Below are positions 35,446 through 44,024 of a DNA stretch of 64,000 bases, in pieces. Source of the DNA: Peptoniphilus faecalis (lineage in GTDB: Bacteria; Bacillota; Clostridia; Tissierellales; Peptoniphilaceae); the NCBI RefSeq assembly GCF_012976305.1, contig NZ_JABDSR010000004.1:1-64000 (forward strand), in the 5' to 3' direction. Every line of letters starts with the position of its first letter. Positions within the stretch are counted from its first letter, which is position 1. Under the pieces are notes generated by a model. That model was not told where the DNA came from and ran no database searches. It worked only from the letters and a program-made list of their open reading frames with translations. Both the position numbers and the translations under genes were made by a program.

Positions 35446-36537
35446 GTGTCCAAAATTTTTAAAGTGCTATTCACATTAATAGGAGCACTAGTGGGTGTTT
35501 TTATCGTGTCTATTTTATCAGACATGAAATTTGTAAGAGATATTGAAAGCCAAAAAATTATGACAGTAATTTTTGTCGTTACTGTAATTTTATTTGCACT
35601 TATATTTTTTATACTTTCACCAAAGGCCTTCAAAACTTTAGAAGAACTTTTGTCTTTTTGGGAAAGACAAATTCAGACAAAATCTTTTGCAGAGGTAATA
35701 CTCGGTGCTGTTGGACTTATTCTTGGGCTTATAATAGCATTTTTAATTTCACAGCCTATTTATAAAATTCCTATTCCCTATGTAGGGTCGGTAATTTCTA
35801 TTTTACTCTACGGAATGCTTGGTTATTTAGGGCTTAATATTGGAATGTCAAACAAGGACACTATTTCAGAAAGAGTAAGGGATTTAATTTCTTTAGCTGC
35901 GAAGAAAACATCAAAGCCAAAGGAAAGCATTAAAACTCGAGAAGGCATCCCAAAAGTGTTAGATACTTCTGTTATAATTGATGGAAGGATACTTGATATT
36001 GCAAAAATTGGTTTTATTGAGGGACCTCTTGTAGTTCCAGTTTTTGTATTAGAAGAACTTCAACATATTGCAGATTCCGCAGATGGACTAAAGAGAAATC
36101 GAGGAAGAAGAGGACTGGATACTGTTGCAGAAATTCAGGAATTAAACAATGTTGAAGTAATAATATATAAGGGGAAAATCGAAGAAATTCCTGAAGTAGA
36201 TTCAAAACTTTTAAAACTTGCAACTGACTTAGGTGGTAAAATTGTTACAAATGATTACAATTTAAATAAAGTTGCAAAAGTACAAAATTTAGAAGTTTTA
36301 AATATCAATGAACTTGCAAATGCAGTTAAACCACTTTACCTCCCAGGAGAAGAAATGAAAATTTTAATTGTTAAGGAAGGGAAGGAACAAAATCAAGGTC
36401 TAGGATATTTAGACGATGGAACAATGATAGTTGTTGAAAATGGGAAAAATCTTATTGGAGAAAGTGTAGACATAATAGTTACAAGTGCACTTCAAACTTC
36501 AGCAGGAAAAATGATTTTTGCAAAATTAAAATATTAA
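35446..36537 (+). CDS. PIN/TRAM domain membrane protein (YacL)
   Basis: N-terminal four membrane helices (to about residue 140), a PIN nuclease domain starting VLDTSVIIDGRILDIA with the acidic residues and ELQHIADSADGLKRNRGRRGLD, and a C-terminal TRAM domain (GKEQNQGLGYLDDGTMIVVENGKNLIGE in parts). It is probably a membrane-tethered RNase-like protein; its role is poorly known. Start: GTG 35446 has no ribosome site, whereas AAGGAGG at 35411-35417 sits seven bases before the in-frame ATT at 35425, so initiation at ATT giving seven more residues is likely. Confidence 0.88.
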   Translation: MSKIFKVLFTLIGALVGVFIVSILSDMKFVRDIESQKIMTVIFVVTVILFALIFFILSPKAFKTLEELLSFWERQIQTKSFAEVILGAVGLILGLIIAFLISQPIYKIPIPYVGSVISILLYGMLGYLGLNIGMSNKDTISERVRDLISLAAKKTSKPKESIKTREGIPKVLDTSVIIDGRILDIAKIGFIEGPLVVPVFVLEELQHIADSADGLKRNRGRRGLDTVAEIQELNNVEVIIYKGKIEEIPEVDSKLLKLATDLGGKIVTNDYNLNKVAKVQNLEVLNINELANAVKPLYLPGEEMKILIVKEGKEQNQGLGYLDDGTMIVVENGKNLIGESVDIIVTSALQTSAGKMIFAKLKY

Positions 36538-36540
36538 TTT

Positions 36541-36568
36541 AAAAACTCTGTCTATGGCAGAGTTTTTA
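36541..36568 (+). terminator. Terminator after yacL
   Basis: Stem AAAAACTCTG / CAGAGTTTTT, U-rich 3' side. Confidence 0.85.
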
Positions 36569-36747
36569 ATTATATTAAAAAGGGTAAATAAAATAAAATT
36601 GAAGGCTCAACAAAAAAATTTATTTGACTATAAGAATATTTTATATTATTATCGTACTAATAATTTAAAAAAAGGGTATATAATAATATATCAAAAGAAC
36701 ATAGTGTAAGTTAATTGCTAGTTTTAACAAAAAAAGGAGGAATTGCT

Positions 36748-37806
36748 TTGGATAAAGGATACGATTTTTTTGAAGATTATATGAATTCACAAAAAAAGAT
36801 GATGAATATGTGGCAAGAATACGTAAAATCTTTTGGCGGAAATAACTTCAATCCCATTAATAATGAATATTTTTCAAGTTTTACTAAAATTTTTGGTGAT
36901 ATTGGATCAGCAGATTTCTTTAATTATAGTGGTACACCTACTGAAGTTGTACAAAAAATAAAGGAAACATCTAAGCTTTATTACAGTATTTACGAACTTT
37001 ACAAAAATATTTACGACAAAGATATTGAACCTACCAAGGAAAATCTTGAAAGAATAATGAAACAATATAAGGAAGGCTCACTTCAATATATTAATAACTA
37101 TATTTTCCCATATATACCCGTTGATTTACAAAATTTAATAAAACAATGCATGGGGGCTGCTGAAAGTTACAAGAATATGATTATTGCAATTTATGGTCCT
37201 TGGATGGATAATTCATCTGAATTAATGGATTATGTCATGAAGGGAGTCTTTGATGATCCCAAGGCCTTTCTTGAATTTTTCAAGTTGTGGAAGAAAAATT
37301 ATAGCGAAACTTTTGGAAAAATGTTAAATGCTCCACAATTTGGAATTGATAGAAACACTTATGAAATGCAAATGAAAACGATAGATAAAATGATTACTTT
37401 TATAGGCAATTATTTAGAACTTAGCATTATGATCTCAAATTTAATTAATGAATCAACTGAGAATGTTGTAAAAGAAAGCTTTGAAATGATTAAAGAAGGT
37501 AAAGCACCTAAGACTTATGAAGAATTTTATAATTATTGGAAGGCAAAAACTTCTGAAGAATTCGATACATTATTCTACTCTGACGAATTTTCTAAATTTT
37601 TAGGAAACTTTGTTGATTCTCTAATGCTATTGAAGATCGACTTAGATAGAGTTATTGAAGAATCACTTAAATGGGTTCCAATTCCAACTAATTCAGATAT
37701 GGATTCATTATATAAAACTGTTTATGAACTTAAAAAAGAAGTTAGAAATTTAAAAAGACATATTAGAGATAAAGAATACGAAGAAGAAAAAAAGGAAAAT
37801 AAATAA
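36748..37806 (+). CDS. phaE: Class III polyhydroxyalkanoate synthase subunit PhaE
   Basis: The start is TTG 36748, placed by AAGGAGG; the longer frame from 36715 reads through that site. About 352 residues, mostly helical, with the PhaE layout: an N-terminal MNMWQEYVKSFGG stretch, PTEENLERIMKQY-type middle and a C-terminal coiled coil (YKTVYELKKEVRNLKRHIRDKEYEEEKK). PhaE has no catalytic residues and activates PhaC. The identity is strengthened by phaC starting 15 bases downstream. Confidence 0.85.
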   Translation: MDKGYDFFEDYMNSQKKMMNMWQEYVKSFGGNNFNPINNEYFSSFTKIFGDIGSADFFNYSGTPTEVVQKIKETSKLYYSIYELYKNIYDKDIEPTKENLERIMKQYKEGSLQYINNYIFPYIPVDLQNLIKQCMGAAESYKNMIIAIYGPWMDNSSELMDYVMKGVFDDPKAFLEFFKLWKKNYSETFGKMLNAPQFGIDRNTYEMQMKTIDKMITFIGNYLELSIMISNLINESTENVVKESFEMIKEGKAPKTYEEFYNYWKAKTSEEFDTLFYSDEFSKFLGNFVDSLMLLKIDLDRVIEESLKWVPIPTNSDMDSLYKTVYELKKEVRNLKRHIRDKEYEEEKKENK

Positions 37807-37821
37807 TAGGAGGTTATTAAT

Positions 37822-38892
37822 TTGAAAAACGCATTTGGAATAGATTATGTGAAGTCAATGTCCGATATGGTCGATTCTTACGAAAAGATTATAAAGGGTG
37901 TGGACACTCTCATGAATGTAGACTATAGTGGATTTGATGCAACTCCTAAAAAATTAATTTTTTCACAAGACAAGATGAAGCTTTATCACTATGAGCCAAA
38001 GGTTAAAGAGCAAAATAAAATTCCCACACTAATAGTTTATGCTCTTGTCAACAAACAATACATGATGGATTTGCAAGAAGATAGATCTCTAATTAAAAAC
38101 TTATTAGAAGGTGGACAAGATATTTACATCATTGATTGGGGATATCCTACAATGGACGATAAATATATAGGTTTAGACGACTACATCAATGGCTACATCA
38201 ATGATTGTGTTGATATCATTAGAAGAAGACACAATATCGAAAAAATCAATATTATAGGAATATGTCAAGGTGGCACTTTTTCCTTTATTTATACAGCAAT
38301 TCATGGCGAAAAAGTAAATTCATTAGTATCTCTTGTAACGCCAATTGATTTCTCTACAGATGATGGACTTCTATTTAAATGGGGACCATATTTAAACCCA
38401 GAAAATATGGTTAAAGCCTTTGGAAATGTACCAGGAGAATTTATGAACGCAGGATTTGTATTCCTAAAACCAATTGATCTTATGGTGGATAAATACATCG
38501 GTGTAATTGATTCTCTAGATGATCCAAGCAAACTTGCAAATTTCCTTCGCATGGAACATTGGATCTTCGATTCACCTGATCAAGTTGGGCGAGCTTATCA
38601 AGAGTTTCAAGAAGAAATGTATCATAAAAATAGTTTAATCAAGGGAGAATTTTATCTCGATGGAGAAAGAGTAGACCTTAAAAATGTAAAATGTCCAGTG
38701 CTTGCAATTTTAGGTACAAAGGACAACCAAGTTCCACCAAATGCAACTAGACCAATACCTGATGTTGTTGGTTCAGATGATGTTGAACTCGTTGAAGTTG
38801 AAACAGGTCACATTGGACTATTTGTATCTGGAAGAAGCCAAAAAGAAGTTGCACCAAAGATAAATGAATTTTTGACAAAAAAATCTAAATAA
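37822..38892 (+). CDS. phaC: Class III polyhydroxyalkanoate synthase subunit PhaC
   Basis: 356 residues, TTG start after AGGAGG. The alpha/beta-hydrolase fold has the PhaC box GICQGG with nucleophile Cys148 (lipase-box Ser replaced by Cys), the catalytic Asp in LGTKDNQVPP and His in VETGHIGLFVSG. Class III enzymes polymerise short-chain hydroxyacyl-CoAs to PHB-type polyester together with PhaE. No phaA, phaB, phaJ, phasin or depolymerase is in the window, so monomer supply must come from elsewhere, plausibly from the butyrate pathway intermediate 3-hydroxybutyryl-CoA. Confidence 0.92.
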   Translation: MKNAFGIDYVKSMSDMVDSYEKIIKGVDTLMNVDYSGFDATPKKLIFSQDKMKLYHYEPKVKEQNKIPTLIVYALVNKQYMMDLQEDRSLIKNLLEGGQDIYIIDWGYPTMDDKYIGLDDYINGYINDCVDIIRRRHNIEKINIIGICQGGTFSFIYTAIHGEKVNSLVSLVTPIDFSTDDGLLFKWGPYLNPENMVKAFGNVPGEFMNAGFVFLKPIDLMVDKYIGVIDSLDDPSKLANFLRMEHWIFDSPDQVGRAYQEFQEEMYHKNSLIKGEFYLDGERVDLKNVKCPVLAILGTKDNQVPPNATRPIPDVVGSDDVELVEVETGHIGLFVSGRSQKEVAPKINEFLTKKSK

Positions 38893-38905
38893 TTTTATAA
38901 TGAAG

Positions 38906-38931
38906 GGCCGAGCATTTTTGCTCGGTCTTTT
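38906..38931 (+). terminator. Terminator after phaC
   Basis: Stem GGCCGAGCA / GCTCGGTC with loop TTTTT and T-run. Confidence 0.85.
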
Positions 38932-38944
38932 ACGTCTATAAATT

Positions 38945-39532
38945 TTATTTTGAAATAATTTTTGAATGGCCGATATTAAGAGAATAATAATAAATTTTTG
39001 CAGCGTCCTCTAAATACTCTGCAGATAAAAAAGCTCTATTTAAATCAATTCCACAGCAGACCACGCCATGATTTGCCATTAGACATGAATTTGATTTTTT
39101 TAAATAGGGGAGGATGGACTTAGCAAGTTCAAGAGATCCTGCTTCTTGAAAGGGAGCGACTTCTATTTCCCCACCTAAAAAAGCTTCCATTTCAATTAAA
39201 ATCATGGGAATCTTTTTATTACAAACTGAAAAAGCCGTTGCAATAGGTGAGTGAGTGTGTACAATAGCATTGTAATTTGGATAATTTTTATAAATTTCTG
39301 AGTGCATTTGCCACTCTGATGAAGGTTTTTTATTTCCTTCAATAGTTTTGCCATCGAAGTTTATCTTTACTATATCCTCTTCTGATATTTCTAAATAATC
39401 CATGCCACTTGGAGTGATGTAAAATATGTCATCATCTTCGCCACGAAGGCTCAAGTTGCCACTTGTTCCTGCAACTAAATTTTTATCTAAAAGTTTTTTT
39501 CCATATTTTACTAAAAGTTTTCTATAATTCAT
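38945..39532 (-). CDS. Class II aldolase/adducin-family protein, likely 5-deoxyribulose or methylthioribulose phosphate aldolase
   Basis: 195 residues from ATG 39532 (behind GAGGTG); an ATG 12 bases upstream lacks a ribosome site. Family landmarks: GTSGNLSLR, TPSGMDY, the catalytic Glu in PSSEWQMHSEIY, and the zinc ligands VHTHSP and ANHGVV. Class II aldolases of the FucA type cleave deoxysugar 1-phosphates to DHAP plus an aldehyde. It is divergent from a nucleoside phosphorylase and an MtnA-like isomerase (95 bases between), so the substrate is inferred to be 5-deoxyribulose 1-phosphate or 5-methylthioribulose 1-phosphate. Confidence 0.8.
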   Translation of the reverse strand: MNYRKLLVKYGKKLLDKNLVAGTSGNLSLRGEDDDIFYITPSGMDYLEISEEDIVKINFDGKTIEGNKKPSSEWQMHSEIYKNYPNYNAIVHTHSPIATAFSVCNKKIPMILIEMEAFLGGEIEVAPFQEAGSLELAKSILPYLKKSNSCLMANHGVVCCGIDLNRAFLSAEYLEDAAKIYYYSLNIGHSKIISK

Positions 39533-39626
39533 TTTGCACCTCAAATATAATTTATCATATTTTTCTTCTAATTGACAATTTATTATGCTGTGTTAGACTA
39601 AAATCATAAAGGAATGGAGATTAATT

Positions 39627-40454
39627 ATGTTAAAAGAAAAAATTTTTGATAATTATAAAAAGAGTGCTAATTATATCTTGAAAAAAATAAAGATAAAACC
39701 TGAGATTGCAATAATCTTAGGCACAGGCCTTGAAAAACTTTTAGATGAAATTGAAGATAAAATTGAAATTAATTATAAAGATGTGCCAAATTTTTTGATT
39801 TCAACTGTAAGTGAAGATAGTGGAAAATTTATTTTTGGGAAGTTAAAGGGCAAATTTGTAATTTGCATGACTAAAAGATTTCATTATTACGAAGGTTATG
39901 ATTTTAACGAGCTTGCGACTACAGTCTATGTTTTAAAACTCCTTGGTGTAAAAGAATTAATTCTTACAAATGCAGCTGGTGCAGTGAATTATAATTTTCA
40001 TCCTGGAGATATTTGCCTAATAACCGATCACATAAATTTTGCGGGAGTAAGTCCAACTAGAGGAAATAATTTATCTGAATTTGGCGATAGATTTTACCCA
40101 ATTGATAAATTGTACGACAAAAGTCTTCGCAACCTAGCAAAAAAATCTGCAATAAAATTAGGAATTGAACTAAAGGAAGGGGTTTATTTCTTTACAGTAG
40201 GTCCATTTTTTGAATCACCTTCAGAAATTCGTGCAATAAGAAATTTAGGAGGAGATTTAGTTGGAATGTCAACTATCACAGAGACATTGACGGCGGGTCA
40301 CTGCGGAATAAAGGTTCTTGCCTTTTCAGTTGCAACAAATTATTCATCTGATAGAGTAGAAAATATGGATGGAAGTGAGGTTGAAGATGTGGCTAGGGAA
40401 GTTTCGCCAAAATTAAAAAATTTAATCATTGATATTATTGGGGAGTTGAAATAA
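39627..40454 (+). CDS. Purine nucleoside phosphorylase family protein (possible MTA or 5'-deoxyadenosine phosphorylase)
   Basis: 275 residues, trimeric PNP/MTAP family. It shows IILGTGLEKL, TNAAGAVNYNFHPGDICLITDHINF, GPFFESPSEIRAIRNLGGDLVGMSTITE and FSVATNYSSD, corresponding to the phosphate-binding, ribose and base-binding motifs of the family. Base specificity cannot be decided. The reaction gives a pentose 1-phosphate, the substrate of the isomerase encoded 3 bases downstream. Confidence 0.85.
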   Translation: MLKEKIFDNYKKSANYILKKIKIKPEIAIILGTGLEKLLDEIEDKIEINYKDVPNFLISTVSEDSGKFIFGKLKGKFVICMTKRFHYYEGYDFNELATTVYVLKLLGVKELILTNAAGAVNYNFHPGDICLITDHINFAGVSPTRGNNLSEFGDRFYPIDKLYDKSLRNLAKKSAIKLGIELKEGVYFFTVGPFFESPSEIRAIRNLGGDLVGMSTITETLTAGHCGIKVLAFSVATNYSSDRVENMDGSEVEDVAREVSPKLKNLIIDIIGELK

Positions 40455-40457
40455 TAA

Positions 40458-41498
40458 ATGGAAAGACAAGATTATGGTATGCCCTTTATGCTTAGATATG
40501 AAAATGTAGCTTGGTATGAAAAGGGAAGAGTGAGAATTTTAGACAGAAGAGTATATCCAAGGGATATTAGATTTGAAATTTGTAATAGTTATAAGGATGT
40601 TGCAAGAGCCATAAAAGACATGGTAACACAATCAGCAGGGCCTTATACGGCAGCAGGTATGGGAATGGCGCTTGCAGCCTATGAGGGAAGAAATTTAAAG
40701 GGTGAAGAGTTAATAAAATTTTTAGAGGAGGCTGCCCATACAATTTCCACTGCAAGACCAACTACATCAAGTAGACTTAAAAAAGTAACTGAGGGATCAA
40801 TTAAAGCTGCGAGAAGAGCAATTAAAAATAGGGAAGATGTTGTAGATGCAGTTTTTCGAGAATCTCTAAATTCACTAAATAGAAGATATAATGCAATGAA
40901 TGAAGTTGCAAAATATTTATGTGATGTAATCCCTGATGGCGGGAAAGTATTGACTCAATGTTTTGCAGAAACGATTATTGGAACCATGACTAGAACTTTA
41001 AAGGAGCAAGGTAAAAATGTAAAATTTTACTGCACGGAAACTAGACCTTATTATCAGGGAGCGAGGCTTACTGCAACATGTATAAATGAAATGGGATTTG
41101 ATACATATGTTATAACGGACAACATGGTTGCCTACGCCATGGAAAATATTGGCATTGATGTATTCACATCTGCGACAGATACAATTACACTTGACGGTCA
41201 TGTTGCAAATAAAGTTGGCACGCACCAAATTGCAATTGTTGCTCGTGAATTTAATGTTCCCTTTTATGTTACGGGAATGCCCGATAGGGAAAAAAAGAAA
41301 AGGGAAGACATAGTAATTGAAAGGAGAGACCCATCCCTTGTGCTAGGTAATCACACTGCAAAGGGAGTAAAGGCAATCTATCCTTCTTTTGATATAACAC
41401 CTCCAAAGCTAATTACAGGTTTTGTAACAGACAAGGGAATTTATGAGCCTAATAATCTAAAAAAATATTTTGAAACAGATTATAAAAGTTATTATTAA
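40458..41498 (+). CDS. MtnA/eIF2B-family aldose 1-phosphate isomerase
   Basis: 346 residues. Aligned by eye to MtnA: the catalytic Cys is in VLTQCFAETIIGT (MtnA LTHCN-GALAT), ETRPYYQGARLTA matches the conserved ETRP-QGARLTA, and the catalytic Asp lies in TSATDTITLDGHVANKVGTHQIA (MtnA GADRI--NGD-ANKIGT). It should convert 5-methylthioribose 1-phosphate or 5-deoxyribose 1-phosphate to the ketose. The N-terminal motif differs from standard MtnA (SAGPYTAAGMGMALAAYE), so a deoxyribose phosphate substrate is plausible. Confidence 0.82.
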   Translation: MERQDYGMPFMLRYENVAWYEKGRVRILDRRVYPRDIRFEICNSYKDVARAIKDMVTQSAGPYTAAGMGMALAAYEGRNLKGEELIKFLEEAAHTISTARPTTSSRLKKVTEGSIKAARRAIKNREDVVDAVFRESLNSLNRRYNAMNEVAKYLCDVIPDGGKVLTQCFAETIIGTMTRTLKEQGKNVKFYCTETRPYYQGARLTATCINEMGFDTYVITDNMVAYAMENIGIDVFTSATDTITLDGHVANKVGTHQIAIVAREFNVPFYVTGMPDREKKKREDIVIERRDPSLVLGNHTAKGVKAIYPSFDITPPKLITGFVTDKGIYEPNNLKKYFETDYKSYY

Positions 41499-41540
41499 AT
41501 ATAATAAAAATTATGTTGAACTTAAAAAAATAAATAAAAG

Positions 41541-41574
41541 AGGAGAGTAGTTAAAAATAATTTAACCATTCTCC
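41541..41574. terminator. Bidirectional terminator
   Basis: AGGAGAGTAGTTAAA pairs with TTTAACCATTCTCCT (one mismatch) between two convergent genes. Confidence 0.7.
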
Positions 41575-41580
41575 TTAAGT

Positions 41581-43365
41581 TTAAAAGAGTGTTACGAAAA
41601 TAAAATTAATTATAAACCATATCATCTTAAATAGGAGTTCAAAGAGTGTAAAAGCAATGGCATACCAGCCAATGAAATTAATTTTTGATCTCCCAACAAG
41701 TTCTTCCTTATAAAGAGTTATTGCAATAAGAATTGATAATATAATTAATATCAATGTAGCAAGGGGCATAGCAGTAAGTGCTTGCAACATATTGTATTTA
41801 AGAAATCCACCAAAAGGTGTGATAATAAATCCAACAAATAAAAATACTTTACATATTATCCAGTTAATAAGAGCGAACTTTTTGACTTCTGGATAACTTG
41901 TGTCAATCTCATCTCTATCAGTTGCAATATTAAGAGGAATGTAAAATTCAAAATAATCAAATACAAGTTTAAGTATTAAAAATACTATTAAAATAATTTT
42001 AAAGGATCCACTGCCAATTAAAAGTGCAATTGCGTTTAATATTGCACCAATTCCTATTAAAATTTTACTTTCCTTTGAGCCAAAGTCGCCTATGTAATTG
42101 GAAACTTTGTCGGTAATCTTACTTAAAAATTCCATTGCTTTGTCAATGGCATCTAAAGATGATTTAGAAATTTTAGATTCCATACTATTTACTTTATTAG
42201 ATAGATTATTTTCAATAACTTTTTCAACTTTTGAATCCACAGATTCTATTTCTTTTATAGGCTTTTCACCATTATCTTTAAAAGTAAATAAATCCTTTAA
42301 ATTTTTAGATTTTTTATAAGTTTTATGCTTATCTAAAACTTTAGAGCTTTCTGTTTGTTTAGGTATTTTTATTCTATTGAGTTTTTCAGAAAGTTCGGAA
42401 TCATTCATTGATTTAAAATCTTTAGGTGTATCAGATTTATTATCTTTTGACGCCCTATTGATATCTTTGGCATTGTAATTTTTTTCAGCTAAATCCTTAT
42501 TTTCATTTTTTTTCCTCTTTACTTCTTCAGATTTTTTTATGGCATCTTCGATATCAATTTTTGGAGTAGAGAGAGTATTTTCAAAAGATTTTTCTGAGTC
42601 GCCAATAGATTTACTTATTTCTAAATTTCTTACATCTTCTTTTTTCTTGCTATCGTCTTTAATACTTGAAAAAATAGAAAATTCGTCATTATCTTCATTT
42701 ATAAAGTTTTTCCATTTTTCCTTTAAAGAAAATTTTTTAGGGTTTTCCTTTTGTGAATTCTTTTTATCATCAAATTTTTCAGAGCTATTAATAAAATTAT
42801 GGGAAGGAGTTTCTTCTGTATATATGTCCTTTTTTAAATTAGAAACTTTCTTTGAACTTTCGCTAAAATTTGACTTTTTAAGTTCTTCTTGAACTCTTCT
42901 TATTAATTCTTTTTGACTCATTCCTGAGTTGGATTCTGATCCTCTATTTGCGTCTAAAAATTCTTTGTCAGCTTTTTTTGTATCAATGGAATCATATCTA
43001 TTTTCAGAAAGTTTGGATTCTTTTTTTATATCAATATTCTTCGAAGGAGATTCTTTAGGTTTCCTTTCCTTTGAAGATGATTTTGCTTGGACATTGCTTT
43101 TTTGGTATTCTTCAATATTTTTGGAAATTTTTCTATCAACTTCAGCAATAATATTCTTTAGCTCGTCAGTAGTGTCAATTCCATCAAGGGACTTTGGATT
43201 AAATACTCTAGTATGTTCACTCATTTTTTTAACTTTAGTAGTATTTTCTTTTTTTATTGACGAGTTTGATGTAATATTTATTTTAACATCCTTTAAATTG
43301 TAACCACAGTAAGCACAAAAGTTGTCATCTTTAGAGACAGAATTCCCACATTTTGGGCAAAACAA
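41581..43365 (-). CDS. Zinc-ribbon protein with long charged linker and C-terminal membrane domain
   Basis: About 594 residues from TTG 43365, which follows GAAGGTG; the ATG at 43383 would overlap that site. It has an N-terminal zinc ribbon (FCPKCG then FCAYCGYNLKD), about 400 residues of Ser/Lys/Glu/Asp-rich probably disordered sequence, then four or more membrane helices (about 440-600, e.g. ILIGIGAILNAIALLIGSG). Zinc-ribbon plus membrane architectures are common in Firmicutes with no known function. Convergent with the MtnA-like gene. Confidence 0.65.
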   Translation of the reverse strand: MFCPKCGNSVSKDDNFCAYCGYNLKDVKINITSNSSIKKENTTKVKKMSEHTRVFNPKSLDGIDTTDELKNIIAEVDRKISKNIEEYQKSNVQAKSSSKERKPKESPSKNIDIKKESKLSENRYDSIDTKKADKEFLDANRGSESNSGMSQKELIRRVQEELKKSNFSESSKKVSNLKKDIYTEETPSHNFINSSEKFDDKKNSQKENPKKFSLKEKWKNFINEDNDEFSIFSSIKDDSKKKEDVRNLEISKSIGDSEKSFENTLSTPKIDIEDAIKKSEEVKRKKNENKDLAEKNYNAKDINRASKDNKSDTPKDFKSMNDSELSEKLNRIKIPKQTESSKVLDKHKTYKKSKNLKDLFTFKDNGEKPIKEIESVDSKVEKVIENNLSNKVNSMESKISKSSLDAIDKAMEFLSKITDKVSNYIGDFGSKESKILIGIGAILNAIALLIGSGSFKIILIVFLILKLVFDYFEFYIPLNIATDRDEIDTSYPEVKKFALINWIICKVFLFVGFIITPFGGFLKYNMLQALTAMPLATLILIILSILIAITLYKEELVGRSKINFIGWYAIAFTLFELLFKMIWFIINFIFVTLF

Positions 43366-43500
43366 TGTAGCACCTTCTTTCATTAATTCTATTAAAATAT
43401 TATAACATATTTTTTATGACGAACAAATCTTTTATGTAGTAAATAAAAGGTTTGAAAAGTTATATACTTAAAACAAAAATTTTAAAGCAATAAATTTATG

Positions 43501-43530
43501 TAAAAAAAGAAGCCTCTAAGGGCTTCCTTT
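43501..43530 (-). terminator. Terminator of the lipoprotein gene
   Basis: Stem GAAGCC (43509-43514) / GGCTTC (43521-43526); on the minus strand it is followed by seven T. Confidence 0.8.
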
Positions 43531-43544
43531 AAAGTTAAGCTAAA

Positions 43545-43841
43545 TTATTTTGCTTTTTCTTCTGTTTGAGCAGCATTATTAGTTGCTTCTTCTGTTTTAG
43601 CTTCATTAGCTTTAGCGTTTACTTCTTCTTTAGCTTTTTCTTCGTCAGCTTTTACATTAGCTTCAGCTTCTTTAGCATTAGCTTCAACTTTAGCTTTGTT
43701 AGCTTCAGCTTGTTCTTCTACTGCTTGGTTTTTAGCATTAGCAGCTTCTTCTTTTTTGTTGTTAGAACCTTGGCATGCTACCATACCTAACATTAGTACA
43801 GAAATCATTCCAACGCTTGCTATTTTCTTTAAATTTTTCAT
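43545..43841 (-). CDS. Small Ala/Glu/Lys-rich lipoprotein
   Basis: 98 residues with a lipoprotein signal (KKIASVGMISVLMLGMVAC, lipobox Cys23). The mature part is almost only Ala, Glu, Lys and Asn in imperfect repeats of the type AKANEAE, predicted as a long charged helix. It could be a cell-surface spacer or wall-associated protein. An AGGAGG lies upstream on the minus strand and a strong terminator follows, so it is a stand-alone gene. Confidence 0.75.
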   Translation of the reverse strand: MKNLKKIASVGMISVLMLGMVACQGSNNKKEEAANAKNQAVEEQAEANKAKVEANAKEAEANVKADEEKAKEEVNAKANEAKTEEATNNAAQTEEKAK

Positions 43842-44024
43842 TTTAATAATCCTCCTATTTGAAACTTCTTGTTTCTTAATTTATTTATATAATATATTTG
43901 CTATGTGATAATTGTGTGAAGATGATGTTAAAACTTTTGGAAATGAAAGCAAAAAGAATTTATAAAAACTTTAAAAATAATTTAATAAAATATTTTTTCA
44001 TGTATAATTATTTTAGGTGAGAAA

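Noticed and set aside
43842-44024. Region before dnaX examined for an SRP (scRNA) gene
   Set aside because: No conserved GGUGCUGUU-type loop or long helix was seen; only a promoter and ribosome site are evident.
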